Shown: positions 32,392-41,964 of the stretch, one piece after another
Position numbering within the stretch: position 1 is the first letter of the stretch
Layout of the letters: each line of letters opens with the position of its first letter
Source of the DNA: CAIVVT01 sp963823095
GTDB taxonomy: Bacteria; Acidobacteriota; Terriglobia; Bryobacterales; Bryobacteraceae
Assembly: GCA_963823095.1 (NCBI GenBank)
Contig: CAWGKI010000049.1
Location: forward strand, 434,001 to 498,000
Direction of reading: 5' to 3'
Length of the DNA: 64,000 nucleotides
Notes under the pieces: generated by a model
What the model saw: the letters and a program-made list of their open reading frames with translations, nothing else
Told to the model about the DNA's origin: nothing
Databases searched by the model: none
Made by a program: the position numbers and the translations under genes

Positions 32392-33228
32392 CTATTTCTT
32401 CCGGCCCGGAGTGACGCTGACGCCTTCGATGATTTTGGTATTCGCTGGCAGCGTGAACTTCTCGTCGGTCACACCGGTGTTGAAAGCGACCGACTCGCAG
32501 AACATTTCGTAGGTCCGTTCGCCGTTGCGCTCGCGCTGAATCACCCAGGGCCACAGGATGCCCTCGCTCTCGCGGTATTTGGAGAAGACCGTGGCTTCCT
32601 CGTCCCGCTCCTTCGAGATGGCGTTGCGGCTGAACCACTGCTGGCGCACGGGAAAATGCGTCGATTGTTCGAAGTAGACCGTCACCACGCGGTTGTCGGA
32701 GTCGGTGATATCCACCGAGTCGACCGGAACGTTATTGTAAAGCTCCGTGCCGCGGGATTCGAAAATCATGCCGGGCTCATTCAGCCGCATCCGCAGGATG
32801 TACAGCACATTGTGCAGCAGGCTCTCGCGATAGCGCTGGTAGTCCTCGGCGGTAAAGTACTTGGCGCCCCGGTAGGTGACGTTGTAGCCCTGCTTCTCAT
32901 CGAAGAGAACGTACGCCGTCTCGTCCTTGCCGAACACTTGCCGTTCGCGCTGCCCGAGGAACGCGACCACGGGAGGCTCCGGCGCGACCAGATACCGGAT
33001 GTAGATCTTCGCTTTCGACAAGCCGCTGAGATTCTCGTTGAAGAAGCTGTAGGCGCGCCCCTCTTCGATGCGATCGGTCATTTGAAGAAAACGGTCGCCG
33101 CCGAGCGCGGCCAGGCTGTCCATCACGATCTTGCGCCCTTTGGCGGCGGGATCCTCAGCCCGCGCGCATAGAACCAGCGAGAATGCGACGGCCAGCGGAA
33201 ATATCCGGAAGGAGGGTACGAGTCTCAC
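32392..33228 (-). CDS. Exported LolA-like lipoprotein-sorting-type protein
   Basis: 278 residues from GTG 33228, which places a typical signal peptide at the N-terminus (VRLVPSFRIFPLAVAFSLVLCARA); the longer frame to 33291 lacks a sensible start. The mature part alternates beta strands in the manner of LolA/LppX open barrels: AKIYIRYLVAPEPPVVAFLGQRER, YFTAEDYQRYRESLLHNVLY, NNVPVDSVDITDSDNRVVTVYF and TYEMFCESVAFNTGVTDEKFTLP. Such proteins bind lipids in the periplasm. The fit is by fold pattern only. Convergent with the TIGR03790 gene. Confidence 0.6.
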   Translation of the reverse strand: MRLVPSFRIFPLAVAFSLVLCARAEDPAAKGRKIVMDSLAALGGDRFLQMTDRIEEGRAYSFFNENLSGLSKAKIYIRYLVAPEPPVVAFLGQRERQVFGKDETAYVLFDEKQGYNVTYRGAKYFTAEDYQRYRESLLHNVLYILRMRLNEPGMIFESRGTELYNNVPVDSVDITDSDNRVVTVYFEQSTHFPVRQQWFSRNAISKERDEEATVFSKYRESEGILWPWVIQRERNGERTYEMFCESVAFNTGVTDEKFTLPANTKIIEGVSVTPGRKK

Positions 33229-33303
33229 GCTTTCGATTGTAGACCGCGAAGCTGAACCAGTGCCTCGCCGCGCCCGATTTACTTGGCGCAACGCGCGGCC
33301 GGC

Positions 33304-34476
33304 TCAAGCCACCTTTGCGACGCCTGTCGAGGCACAACTGGCATAGAGACGGTAGACGCCTTCAAACACCTTCTCCCATGTCGCCGCCTCCGCTGCCTGG
33401 CGCGCCCGTTGCGCCATGCGCGCGCGAGTACCGCCTTCCCGGACCAGACGTGCGCAGGACAGCGCAAATGCGTGTTCGGTGCTGGCAACCAATCCGTCGA
33501 CTTCGTGCCGGACCAAATACTTCGGTCCGCCGCCGGCTGTCACCACGCAGGGCACTCCGGAAGCCATTGCCTCCTGGATGACGTTGCCGTAAGTGTCGGT
33601 CTCGCTGGGGAAGGCAAAGAGATCCAGGTTCGCGTAGAAGCGTGCGAGGGCCCCGCCCTTCAGCACGCCGGGGATCTGCCTGCGCACCAGATTCCGGCGC
33701 AACCACTCTTCTTCGTTCCCACGACCGGCGATCCAGAATTCGTAGTCCTGAATACCCTGTTGCTCCAGTTCTCGCTCGACGGTATTGAACCAACGCACGC
33801 CCTTCTCCGGCGACAGGCGCCCGGCAAAGCCGATACGCACGACGTCGTCCTCCCGCCGTCGTTTCGAAGGATGAAAGAGCTCCGTGTCGACGCCCCGTTT
33901 CATGAGCACGCTCGGACGCTTGGTCGCCGCTTCGAGCAGGGCTGTCAACTCCGGATTTGGCGCCAGGGTGCATTGGGCCTGGCGGTAAAAGCGCAACGCC
34001 GCAGTCAGGACCAACGCTTGCGCCGCGCGGCCGGCGAGGGCGGCGAGGCCCGCTGGCAAGATCGAAAGGCATTGCCTCAGACGCCGGCTCGTATACTCGT
34101 GGATATTGGTATGCCAGGACGCCACCAGCGGCACGTCCAAGCGCCGTGAAGCCCATACGCCGAGCATACCGAGGTGGCTCGGACCGGTTACGTGGACCAC
34201 GTCCGGACGAAAGCGCTCCAGTTCTTCCAGCAGCAGTTGCTTATGACGGGCGCAGCGGACGTCGAAGCGCAGATCCTGCTCCAGCCACACCGACCAATGT
34301 CCCACGGCGAGTTCTACGCGCCTCACGTTTCCGACATCCCAGCAACTCGTTTCCGGCCCGGTGTGAACGCTCAGAAACGGATAACCATGCTCGCGTGCGT
34401 GGCTCTCCAACATGCGGCTCGTCAGAGCGACGCCATTCACCTCGTGAAAGCTGTCCGCAAAGTAGGCGACGCGCAT
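33304..34476 (-). CDS. Glycosyltransferase family 4 (GT-B)
   Basis: 390 residues. GT-B architecture: N-terminal acceptor half with YFADSFHEVNGVALTSRML and PDVVHVTGPSHLGMLGVWASRRLDVPLVASWHTNIHEY; C-terminal donor half with RIGFAGRLSPEKGVRW and the EX7E-type segment FPSETDTYGNVIQEAMASGVPCV. Resembles GT4 enzymes that add mannose or glucose to glycolipids. It sits 14 bases after the frameshifted PHP-domain gene, suggesting a joint operon. Target glycan unknown. Confidence 0.9.
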   Translation of the reverse strand: MRVAYFADSFHEVNGVALTSRMLESHAREHGYPFLSVHTGPETSCWDVGNVRRVELAVGHWSVWLEQDLRFDVRCARHKQLLLEELERFRPDVVHVTGPSHLGMLGVWASRRLDVPLVASWHTNIHEYTSRRLRQCLSILPAGLAALAGRAAQALVLTAALRFYRQAQCTLAPNPELTALLEAATKRPSVLMKRGVDTELFHPSKRRREDDVVRIGFAGRLSPEKGVRWFNTVERELEQQGIQDYEFWIAGRGNEEEWLRRNLVRRQIPGVLKGGALARFYANLDLFAFPSETDTYGNVIQEAMASGVPCVVTAGGGPKYLVRHEVDGLVASTEHAFALSCARLVREGGTRARMAQRARQAAEAATWEKVFEGVYRLYASCASTGVAKVA

Positions 34477-34490
34477 GCAAGAGATCCCCG

Positions 34491-35631
34491 TCAGGCCAAT
34501 TCCTGAGTCGCCGAGAGGAACTGCCGCAGCGCGGCGTGGAGGCTGCGGCTATCGAGCAGGCGGCTTGCGCCGGCAAAGCCCCGGACCACCAACGGCTGGC
34601 GGCCTTCGCTCCAAATGCTGGAAAGAGCCTCAACCTGGCCCGTGTCGTAGTCGCGAACGAAGACCCGGTCAGTCCAGCGGACCCAGCCATGCGTATGCTC
34701 GCGGTTGTCGCGCATCACATCGGCGATCATCTTCATCACTCGCGAGACGATCGGTTCGCGGTACTGCGGCATGACCAGAACATGGCTGCGGCCGTAGTCG
34801 CGGACTTCTTCGACGAATTCGCTGAAGGTGGTGGAGTTCGTAAGGTTGAGCATGGCGTTGGGCTCGCAGCAGTGGCGGTCGCCGCCGGAGACGACCGGTT
34901 TTTCGACCGAGGCGGCCAACGCGGCCACGCGCCTGTTTTCGCTCCACGGGCGCAGTCCGTTCAACTCCAAGGCATGCAGATACGGAGCGTAACGCCGTAG
35001 AAACTCCACCGCCATGCAATCGTGATACTGCTGGCCGCCACCCTTTTCATCCCAGTACGGGTGATTGAAAACGACCAGCGTGTCGGGCTCCTCACTGAGC
35101 CACGACAATACGCCCTCGATGCTCGGTCTCCTTGGGATCGGCCGTGAACGCCGCGAGCGCCGCCATACAGTGCGTGGCGCGGCGGGGCGGCAGGTTGTGC
35201 ACTCCCAGATGGAAGACCACCCCGCGATAGGGGACGGTCCATTCCACGGAAACGGGCGTCTGGCGGCCCTCCGGCAGCAACCGCAAGAGCTGGGGCGCCT
35301 CGACGTTGTCGTGATCGGAGATTGAGACAAGGGCCTGCAACCCGAGCCTTTCAATCTGCCCGCGCTCCACCGATAGCGATTCGCGCGGCCCCAGCGGAGG
35401 CGTCCACCAGGCATTGAAGTAGTTCACTTCGCGCCCATGCAATCGGCGGTACTTGGCCTCCTCCGCGCGCACGAGGTCGCGCACGATGGGCACATGCGCC
35501 GCGATGCGTGGGATGAAATCCAGCGTCTCTTTCGAGTGCGAGGTGTGGCTGTGGAGCGAGACGCCCGTGCGCACTCGCTGCCAGGGGGCGCCGCGCCAGG
35601 CGAATTGGATCGGCTGAGGGGTGTCCATCAA
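34491..35631 (-). pseudogene. PHP-domain protein, copy 1, split by a single-base frameshift
   Basis: Two overlapping frames together make one protein collinear with the intact copy at 35819-36952. The first frame (35631 to 35092) carries SLHSHTSHSKE, the PHP metal site, and SISDHDN. The second (to 34491) carries TLVVFNHPYWDEK, GGDRHCCEPNAMLNL and HTHGWVRWTDRVF. Between ADPKE and TLVVF the DNA has 52 bases where the paralogue has 51, placing one extra base near 35110-35130. PHP enzymes are metal-dependent phosphoesterases. It may be a recent pseudogene or an assembly error, as several neighbours share this type of defect. Its stop lies 14 bases from the GT4 gene. Confidence 0.8.
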
Positions 35632-35818
35632 CCTCAGCCTGAACGCACTTGGTTAGAGCGCGATGCAAGCATTGTCAATATTCGGTCAAACAAGAAGGGT
35701 TCAAACTGTTTGTTGAAATACGATGACTAACCGCAAAGGAATGGGCAGCTTAGGCGAGGCGGATGCGGCCCGGCTCCGGATTCGCTCGTATTTCGAACCG
35801 GTGAACGTGGACGACCGT

Positions 35819-36952
35819 CTATCCGATCTCGTGCGCCGTGCTGGAGATCTGGCGTATCGCCGCCTGAAAACCGCGGCTGTCCAGAAGGTGGGCCGCGCGC
35901 GCGAAGCCGCGAATCACCATAGGGCCGTTGGTAGCGCCCCAGACGCTCGAAAGCGCATCGACGGAGCCGTCGGCGCGCCGGAAAAATACGCGGTCGCTCC
36001 AGCGGACCCAGCCGTGGGCGTGCGCCTCGTTGTCGCGCATCACGTCGGCGATCGAGCGCATCAGACGGCAAGCCAGAGGTTCCCGGTATTGTGGCATCAC
36101 CAGAACCTGACTTCGCCCATCCAAGCGGACTTCCTGAACGAATTCCTCGAAAGTGGGCGCGTTGGTGATATTCAACAACGCGTTCGGCTCGGAGCAATGC
36201 CTGTCGCCGCCGGCAATCACCGGGTATCCCTGCGAGCGCGCGAGTTCCACCGCACGGAGATTTTCCGTCCAGGGGCGGATTCCGTTGACTTCCAGAGCAT
36301 GCAGGAAGGAACCGGCGCTCGCCAGAAACTCCAGCGCCAATGCGTCGTGCAGCGGCTGCCCGATGCGCTTCTCGTCCCAGCAGGGATGATTAAACACCAC
36401 CAGCGTCTCGGGCCTTTCCGTCAACGCGGCCAGCAGCGGCTGGATCAGTTCCTCGCGCGGATCGGCAGTGAATGCATTCAACTCGGCGATGATTTGAGAG
36501 GCGCTGCGCGGCGGCAGATTGTGTACGCCGAGATGGAAGAAAGTCCCACGGAAAGGCACCGTCCATTCCGTCGAGACTGGCGTGTCGCGGCCCTCCGGCA
36601 GCACGCGCAAGAGCACCGGCGCTTCAATGTTGTCGTGGTCGGTCAATGAGACAAAGGGACGAAGGCCCAGTTCCTCAATCTGGCAGCGCTCCACAGAAAG
36701 CGCCTCGCGAGGGCTCAGTGGCGGGGTCCACCAGGCATCCAGGTAATTGAACGGTCGCCCGTAGCGTTCCTGGTATCTCCGCTCCTGGGCACGCACCAGT
36801 GCTCTCAGGATGGGGATCCGGGAACTCAGACGAGGGATGAAATCCAGCCGTTCTCTGGAGTGAGAGGTATGGCTATGTAAGGAGATTCCGGTTACGGCGC
36901 ACTGCCATGGGGCGCCTTGCCATGCGAAATGAATCGAATCTATGGTTTCCAT
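35819..36952 (-). CDS. PHP-domain metal-dependent phosphoesterase-like protein, copy 2
   Basis: 377 residues from ATG 36952, aligned with the start of copy 1; the frame extends to a TTG at 36973. Metal ligands: His26 and His28 in SLHSHTSHS, Asp-His in SLTDHDN (about 110), Asn-His in FNHPCWDEK and Asp/His in GGDRHCSEPNA. These fit the trinuclear PHP site of the COG0613-type phosphoesterases. Two paralogues beside a GT4 enzyme point to a role in glycolipid or cell-surface phosphate chemistry, but the substrate is unknown. Confidence 0.82.
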   Translation of the reverse strand: METIDSIHFAWQGAPWQCAVTGISLHSHTSHSRERLDFIPRLSSRIPILRALVRAQERRYQERYGRPFNYLDAWWTPPLSPREALSVERCQIEELGLRPFVSLTDHDNIEAPVLLRVLPEGRDTPVSTEWTVPFRGTFFHLGVHNLPPRSASQIIAELNAFTADPREELIQPLLAALTERPETLVVFNHPCWDEKRIGQPLHDALALEFLASAGSFLHALEVNGIRPWTENLRAVELARSQGYPVIAGGDRHCSEPNALLNITNAPTFEEFVQEVRLDGRSQVLVMPQYREPLACRLMRSIADVMRDNEAHAHGWVRWSDRVFFRRADGSVDALSSVWGATNGPMVIRGFARAAHLLDSRGFQAAIRQISSTAHEIG

Positions 36953-37032
36953 GCTCCCAGAGTTTCTAATCAACGTTAGGGCCCGTCCGTGCTCTTGTCA
37001 ATTCAGAATCCAACAAAAAAGCCGCGATTGTT

Positions 37033-37560
37033 TCAAAAAGTCAGATCTTGACCACTCGCGCTCTTTGCCGCAAGTCCCCGGATCATTGCCCCCGACAACC
37101 ATACCAAATCGGACTGGAGAGCATTTTGGCGCTGCGCGTGCCGTACAAGGGCAATGTCCAACTCCTTTGAAAGCCATTCAATGGCAAACAGTGTGGACGG
37201 GTGAAGCCGCTTCCAGGTTCGCCCCTCTTTCGATGGATTCGGCGATCCGGGCAAAGGATGCGGCCAACTTGTGATGGGGTCCGTTGAGTCGCAGGTAGGA
37301 TTGCAGGCAGTTCCCGTCTGGAAACGGTTACGGAAGCGCCAAGTTTGAGCGAAAGACGAGGTCTCAGGTCGCCCAGCCGGAAGACCTTGTAGTGCTGGCC
37401 GCAGGCTACGAAGGCGACAGGTGGGCGCATTCGACGGACGCCGAAGAGATGCCTTGAAACGGTGTTGATGTCCCCCCCGATGAGAAGAATGACCTGTCTT
37501 GGCGTTTCGTCCTCGAATTGCCGTCCCACTAACCGAGGGCCGACAGCGCTCGAAGCGACG
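37033..37560 (-). pseudogene. Decayed gene remnant, unknown family
   Basis: Three minus-strand frames in succession read like protein: first VGPRLVGRQFEDETPRQVIL...GGDINTVSRHLFGVRRMRPPVAFVACGQHYKVFRLGDLRP (about 37560-37330), then LQSYLRLNGPHHKLAASFAR followed by IAESIERGANLEAA (about 37310-37190), then LFAIEWLSKELDIALVRHAQ with NALQSDLVWLSGAMIRG (about 37190-37033). No single frame covers all of it, so at least two frameshifts are needed. I do not know the family. Sequence errors, present elsewhere in this half of the window, could also explain it. Confidence 0.4.
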
Positions 37561-38037
37561 TGAACCCTGCCCCAGCCCGATGCCGCATTCCTGAGGATTG
37601 GGAGGAGACCGAGGCGATGAAGCTGCCAACAGTTCTCAAACGTGCAGCCTACTTACCTCGCCGAATCTCGGAATCTGCGATAGACCAAGCGTCATTCTCC
37701 GGTTTGCCGCTCAAATCAAAGCAGCCGATTCCCCTCCCTCCAGAGAAAAGTCGGCCTCAGATTCAGAGTGCCGACTCGAAAGCGTGTTAGGACAGTTGAT
37801 GTCGGATTTAAACCTTGGCCCGGCGGAATTCCCGCGGCCCATACTGAAGACAGGCGAAGTGCGATTGCATCGTTTCATCGACATGCGGCAATGCCGCACT
37901 CATTTGTTTGTTGTTCTGACCGTCGCCATTCTTTTATCGACCAGCGCGCCGAAACTATACCCTATTTGAGGTAGAAACTTGCTTGTTTTTGGGTTAGCCC
38001 ATTGACTCTTTCGGAGACAATTGGCGTAAGAATTGCG
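37561..38037. other. Gene-free, AT-richer spacer
   Basis: Short plus-strand frames exist here (for example 37598-37969) but have no recognisable domain, no good ribosome-binding site and no coding-like composition. I see no RNA gene or repeat in it. Confidence 0.5.
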
Positions 38038-38066
38038 TTGACAACCGCATTTTTGCGAGTTAGCAT
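38038..38066 (+). promoter_or_regulatory. Sigma-70-type promoter of the secreted-protein pair
   Basis: A perfect TTGACA (38038-38043), a 17-base spacer and TAGCAT (38061-38066) lie about 105 bases before the ATG at 38172, in AT-rich surroundings. Confidence 0.6.
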
Positions 38067-38171
38067 CGTATCGCGACCACAGAACAAACAGATTCTACGA
38101 TCGAATGCGACCGATCATTTTTCAAGGTCTCTGATATTTTTCGAAAGTAACCGATTATGGAGGTCAAGAAT

Positions 38172-39341
38172 ATGGAATTTTCAAGAACCGGCGCGAGACG
38201 CGAGGACGCTTTCAGCGCCGGGGGGGGGCGAGTTGTTAACGGTCACGATTCCCGGCTAGTCTCTCTCCTGGCGATGACCGTAGTGGCTCTCGCCGGTGGC
38301 TCAACAACTGCGTGGGGGCAGAATCCGAATGCCGGGTGCCCAAATGGACCGTACACTTCATGCATCGACCCGGTGCCGGCAACCTACTTGAGCGGATCGT
38401 GGATCGAAATGCTCCCTGGAGGCACGATCCCCGCCGAATGGACGATCACGGCGAACAATGGTGCGCCGGGGTCGAGTGGGAATGTTAGCGGAGATGTGCG
38501 GGCGTTCTCTCCGGCACCTCCCGGCTACAACTGCCCGGTTGTCACCTATCAGGTCCAATCCAATTCCTCATTCACGCCTTCCTCCATCACGTCGGGCCTG
38601 GAAGGATCGACGGTCATCAGTTGGTTGGCGTTCAACCCTACCCCCAGCACAGCGTGTGGCGGCTTCGTGCCGACTCACAGCTACACACTCACTGGCACCG
38701 TCCCCAACAAGGGCAACGATACTGCGAGTGTCACTTGGCGGAACTATGAGGGCGGGTCCGGATCCGAATCGATGGAAACCAACCTTGTACTGACTCCGAC
38801 CGGGGAGACCCTTACTCTCGATACCCAATACGACCCAAATGGGTGGGGACCTGCCGGCGGCTACTATCAGACGCAGCTCTATTTCCTGCAGACACTCCAA
38901 GATTCAGCCTCGTATGATCCGCCGGATCCTCACAACAACAAATTTCAGGGAAGGCAAGTCTTTGAACAAGCCGGCGGAACATCCACAGACGGGTGCTATA
39001 ACGCTGCCCGGGCCCACGGCATAACGCAAACCCCGGCAGCGTTTCAAATATTAGGATCGGTTTGGAACGTCGGGTACTCTTCTGGGGCAGGAAATCAATA
39101 CGGGTGGGATGGCGTTGGGTACACGACAAAGACCATCGATTGGTATCGTGAGTTCCTATTGGATTCTGACTTTCCCTGTACGGCAAGTGCAGTGCAGGCC
39201 ATGGTGATCGTAGGGTATATCCCACTGGTGGGTAACGTACAGTACGCGACCCATAATCTAAAAATTGCGATCAAGTCCAAACAGGCAAAGACTGGGGTTA
39301 CTGTCACAAAGGACTCGATCACGCAAACCAATCCGTACTAG
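38172..39341 (+). CDS. Secreted protein of unknown function, Gly/Ser/Thr-rich
   Basis: 389 residues from ATG 38172, which has GGAGG eight bases upstream (38159-38163); the ATG at 38157 is not supported. A long n-region precedes a hydrophobic signal (about 30-48, ending TTAWGQ). The mature protein is rich in Gly, Ser, Thr, Asn and aromatic residues, looks extracellular, and contains scattered Cys (CPNGPYTSCID, FPCTAS). No domain recognised. Its stop codon overlaps the ribosome-binding site of the next gene, so the two form an operon. Codon use is less GC-biased than in the flanks, in keeping with acquisition from outside. Confidence 0.65.
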   Translation: MEFSRTGARREDAFSAGGGRVVNGHDSRLVSLLAMTVVALAGGSTTAWGQNPNAGCPNGPYTSCIDPVPATYLSGSWIEMLPGGTIPAEWTITANNGAPGSSGNVSGDVRAFSPAPPGYNCPVVTYQVQSNSSFTPSSITSGLEGSTVISWLAFNPTPSTACGGFVPTHSYTLTGTVPNKGNDTASVTWRNYEGGSGSESMETNLVLTPTGETLTLDTQYDPNGWGPAGGYYQTQLYFLQTLQDSASYDPPDPHNNKFQGRQVFEQAGGTSTDGCYNAARAHGITQTPAAFQILGSVWNVGYSSGAGNQYGWDGVGYTTKTIDWYREFLLDSDFPCTASAVQAMVIVGYIPLVGNVQYATHNLKIAIKSKQAKTGVTVTKDSITQTNPY

Positions 39342-39353
39342 GAGGCCAGTCAC

Positions 39354-40223
39354 ATGAACGCAAACGATTCACAGAAAGCCAGAGTAGGCAACATGCCGCC
39401 ACGCTGTTTAGGGGGACTATTGATCGTGTGCGCGAGTGTCGCACTCACCCTACCCTTGGCGGCCCAAGGTCCAGCGCCTGCAGGACAGCTCACAACAATA
39501 AACGCAGAGTCGGGAAATCCCTTGGGAGCGGTGCTAGACGGACTGCAGCAAGTTCTGCTCAGTCCCATCAATTTTGAGACGGGCCCCTTCGAGAATGCGG
39601 CCGACCTCAAAGGACCGGCCGTGAATGGCCTCGCTTCACCCAAGAGTCCGTTCAGCATCTCAATCGACCCGGCCACGCTAGTACCATTCGCGGCTGCTGA
39701 ATTGGCAGTCGCGGCATATTCACGCGCAGGACTCCCGGGTGTGTACAAAGTCGCGCAAGTGGGCAACTCCGTTGAGGTGACGCCTGCGCAGATCCAATCA
39801 AGCAGCGGAATAATCCAGAGCGTCGTGCCAGTGATGAGCTATCCCGTCACTTTCCCTCTGGCGACGCGCCCGGCCTACCAGACGCTGCAATTGTTGGTGG
39901 ACCAGATTACGGCGAAGAGCGGCAAGAAGGTATTACTTTTGGATATGGCGTTTGGACCTAGTGACATGTTGTCGATCGGCGCCAATGGAGAAACAGCGAG
40001 CAATGTATTTTCTAGCATTGCTGCGCAGGTAGCCTCTACAACAAGCCAGAAACTTTACTACCGGTGCTTCTACTATCCGGATAAGCACACATATTATCTG
40101 GCGACAAGGGTAATAATGACTCCACAGCCACCTATACCAACCAGTAAACCTCCTGCCAATAATTATTTCCCACCTAATAGGGTGGGGCCAGCCGACAGCC
40201 CGTTTTTCCACAAGAGCAATTGA
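39354..40223 (+). CDS. Secreted protein of unknown function, operon partner of the preceding gene
   Basis: 289 residues; GGAGG at 39341-39345, eight bases before ATG. The signal peptide is near residues 18-38 (ending PLAAQG). A middle region with TLQLLVDQITAKSGKKVLLLDMAFGPSDML and SSIAAQVASTTSQKLYYRCF forms a compact alpha/beta pattern recalling secretin-like short domains, but this is weak. The C-terminus is Pro/Asn-rich. I know no family for it. It is found directly behind another secreted orphan and in front of a terminator hairpin. Confidence 0.62.
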   Translation: MNANDSQKARVGNMPPRCLGGLLIVCASVALTLPLAAQGPAPAGQLTTINAESGNPLGAVLDGLQQVLLSPINFETGPFENAADLKGPAVNGLASPKSPFSISIDPATLVPFAAAELAVAAYSRAGLPGVYKVAQVGNSVEVTPAQIQSSSGIIQSVVPVMSYPVTFPLATRPAYQTLQLLVDQITAKSGKKVLLLDMAFGPSDMLSIGANGETASNVFSSIAAQVASTTSQKLYYRCFYYPDKHTYYLATRVIMTPQPPIPTSKPPANNYFPPNRVGPADSPFFHKSN

Positions 40224-40257
40224 TCGAACTGCTTGCCGGCTGGTGATCGCAGATTAT

Positions 40258-40289
40258 CACTGGCGCCTGGAAATGGTCCGGCGCCAGTG
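40258..40289. terminator. Hairpin between convergent genes (bidirectional terminator)
   Basis: A perfect 10-bp stem, CACTGGCGCC (40258-40267) and GGCGCCAGTG (40280-40289), stands between the secreted-protein operon and the SEC-C gene, 34 bases after the former's stop. There is no T-run, so termination strength is uncertain. Confidence 0.55.
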
Positions 40290-40334
40290 GCTCGATTCTC
40301 CCAACAAGCCGCTGAGTGGCCGCCCCGGAGATCG

Positions 40335-41891
40335 TTAGTTAACGGCTCCGTGGCACTTCTTGTACTTCTTTCCGCTGCCGCAGGGGCATGGTTCGTTGCG
40401 CCCGACCTTCGCCGATGTGACCGGCTCCACGGGCGCTTCGTCGATCTCGTGATCGTGATCGCAGTCCGGACCGTGAACATGCACGTCCTCAGGGAAGAAG
40501 ATGGGCGGCAAACCTTCGCGCTCCAGCCGAGTGTCGAGCGCGCCGGCAACCACCTCGGTCTCAGAGGGCGTGAAGCCGCCGGCAAGCTCTTCGATCTTTT
40601 CCAGCAGCTTGAGCACGCTCTTTGCCGTAGTCTTACCGGGGACGGCGAGGGCGTACGAGAACAGGGCCTGCTCGCGCGTCTCTTCGTCGTCGAACAACTC
40701 CTGGAGTTCCTCGGCCAGTTCCGGAATCGGGAACGCCCCGACTCCGACGACGGCGTTGCCGCGGACCCGCGGGTCTTCGTGCTGCAGGTTCTCAGCGAAG
40801 TACTTGCGATAGCGCAGGTCGTGGCTTCGCCACATGGCCTCGACTGCGTCGGCCCGGCTCTCCGGGATCTCGTAAAGCTCGTGGATCGCCTCGTGGAGGG
40901 TGCTCACGCCGGTCACGGAGGCGAGAGCCACCATCGCCGCGGAGCGCTCGGCTAGCGTCGATTCCGCATTTTCGAGCCGCTCCAACAGGAAGTCGAGAAC
41001 CTCCTGGTCGCCCTCTTCGGTGGCCTGGAGCGCGCTGCCAAGTGCTCGCAGAGCGGCTGCGCGCACCTCTGGCTCAGCGTCCTCCCTGGCACGCTTCAAC
41101 AGGGCGTCTCGCGTGTCGTCATTGTACTGCTCGTCGCACAGGCTGAGCGCGGCTTCGAGGCGGTACTCGACGAAGTCGCAGTTGAGGAACTCTTCCACCT
41201 GGTCCTCGGGCAGGGACTCGAAAAGCGGCGGCGCATTGTCGCGGTAATGCTTCAGGATGTCGAAGTACGGCAAGTCGCGAACCGGCTCGCCCGCTTCGAG
41301 TTGCGCCAGGCAGTCTTCCAGGGCCTTCCGCTCCTGCTGGGCTTCGTCGCCTTCCGGCAATTCGGAGAGAGCGTCCTGGATCATCGGAACCAAAGCTGGA
41401 TCGCCATAGAGTCCGACGCACAGCGCGCCTTCATAAGGATCGACGGCCAGCACCGTCTCCAGCAGTTCCGGAATCCTCGGATCCCGCACGCCGAGCGCCG
41501 CCAGCAGAAACACGAGGTCGCCCTTATCGTCGGGCGCGGCTTCCGCGATTGCGGCCAGCAGAGGTTCCACGGCGGGGACGCCCAGCGCGGCAAACGCCTC
41601 GACCAGTTCGTCGGGAATCCCGTCTTCCGATGTCGTGAGCCGCTGCAGGTAGAACGGAATCGCCTCGGGGGTGTTGAAGTGGCGGAACAGGTCAAACGCC
41701 TGCTCGTCGAGATCCAGCATCCGGTCTTCGCGTATCTCCGAAGCGAAACGCACCAGATCGGGGATCGTCTGTTCGGGCCGCGAGGTCAACGATTGCAGCA
41801 GCCGGTGATCGAAGCCGATCCGGCCGGACTCAGCTTGCGTGAGCAACTCAAAGGGAGTGTATTTATCAAAATCCGGAGGAAGAATGGGCAC
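40335..41891 (-). CDS. HEAT-like repeat protein with C-terminal SEC-C zinc motif
   Basis: 518 residues, acidic and helical. Several HEAT-like repeats lie between about 100 and 400 (for example VPAVEPLLAAI and DPRVRGNAVVGVGAF), followed by a His/Asp-rich segment (VHVHGPDCDHDHEID) and the SEC-C motif VGRNEPCPCGSGKKYKKCHG at the extreme C-terminus, as found in SecA and many UPF proteins, where it binds zinc and contacts the ribosome or SecB. The His/Cys segment may bind additional metal. Located downstream of rplI on the same strand, but a terminator hairpin separates them. Confidence 0.8.
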   Translation of the reverse strand: MPILPPDFDKYTPFELLTQAESGRIGFDHRLLQSLTSRPEQTIPDLVRFASEIREDRMLDLDEQAFDLFRHFNTPEAIPFYLQRLTTSEDGIPDELVEAFAALGVPAVEPLLAAIAEAAPDDKGDLVFLLAALGVRDPRIPELLETVLAVDPYEGALCVGLYGDPALVPMIQDALSELPEGDEAQQERKALEDCLAQLEAGEPVRDLPYFDILKHYRDNAPPLFESLPEDQVEEFLNCDFVEYRLEAALSLCDEQYNDDTRDALLKRAREDAEPEVRAAALRALGSALQATEEGDQEVLDFLLERLENAESTLAERSAAMVALASVTGVSTLHEAIHELYEIPESRADAVEAMWRSHDLRYRKYFAENLQHEDPRVRGNAVVGVGAFPIPELAEELQELFDDEETREQALFSYALAVPGKTTAKSVLKLLEKIEELAGGFTPSETEVVAGALDTRLEREGLPPIFFPEDVHVHGPDCDHDHEIDEAPVEPVTSAKVGRNEPCPCGSGKKYKKCHGAVN

Positions 41892-41964
41892 GCTTTGAGT
41901 GTTTCACAGATCGCGGAAACCGGGAACGACGTGGCGCAAAGAGCTGTGCCTACCTCAACAAAAG

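Noticed and set aside
37598..37969. Plus-strand 123-codon frame with a hydrophobic C-terminus
   Set aside because: No ribosome-binding site, no family resemblance and atypical composition; the hydrophobic end alone is not evidence.
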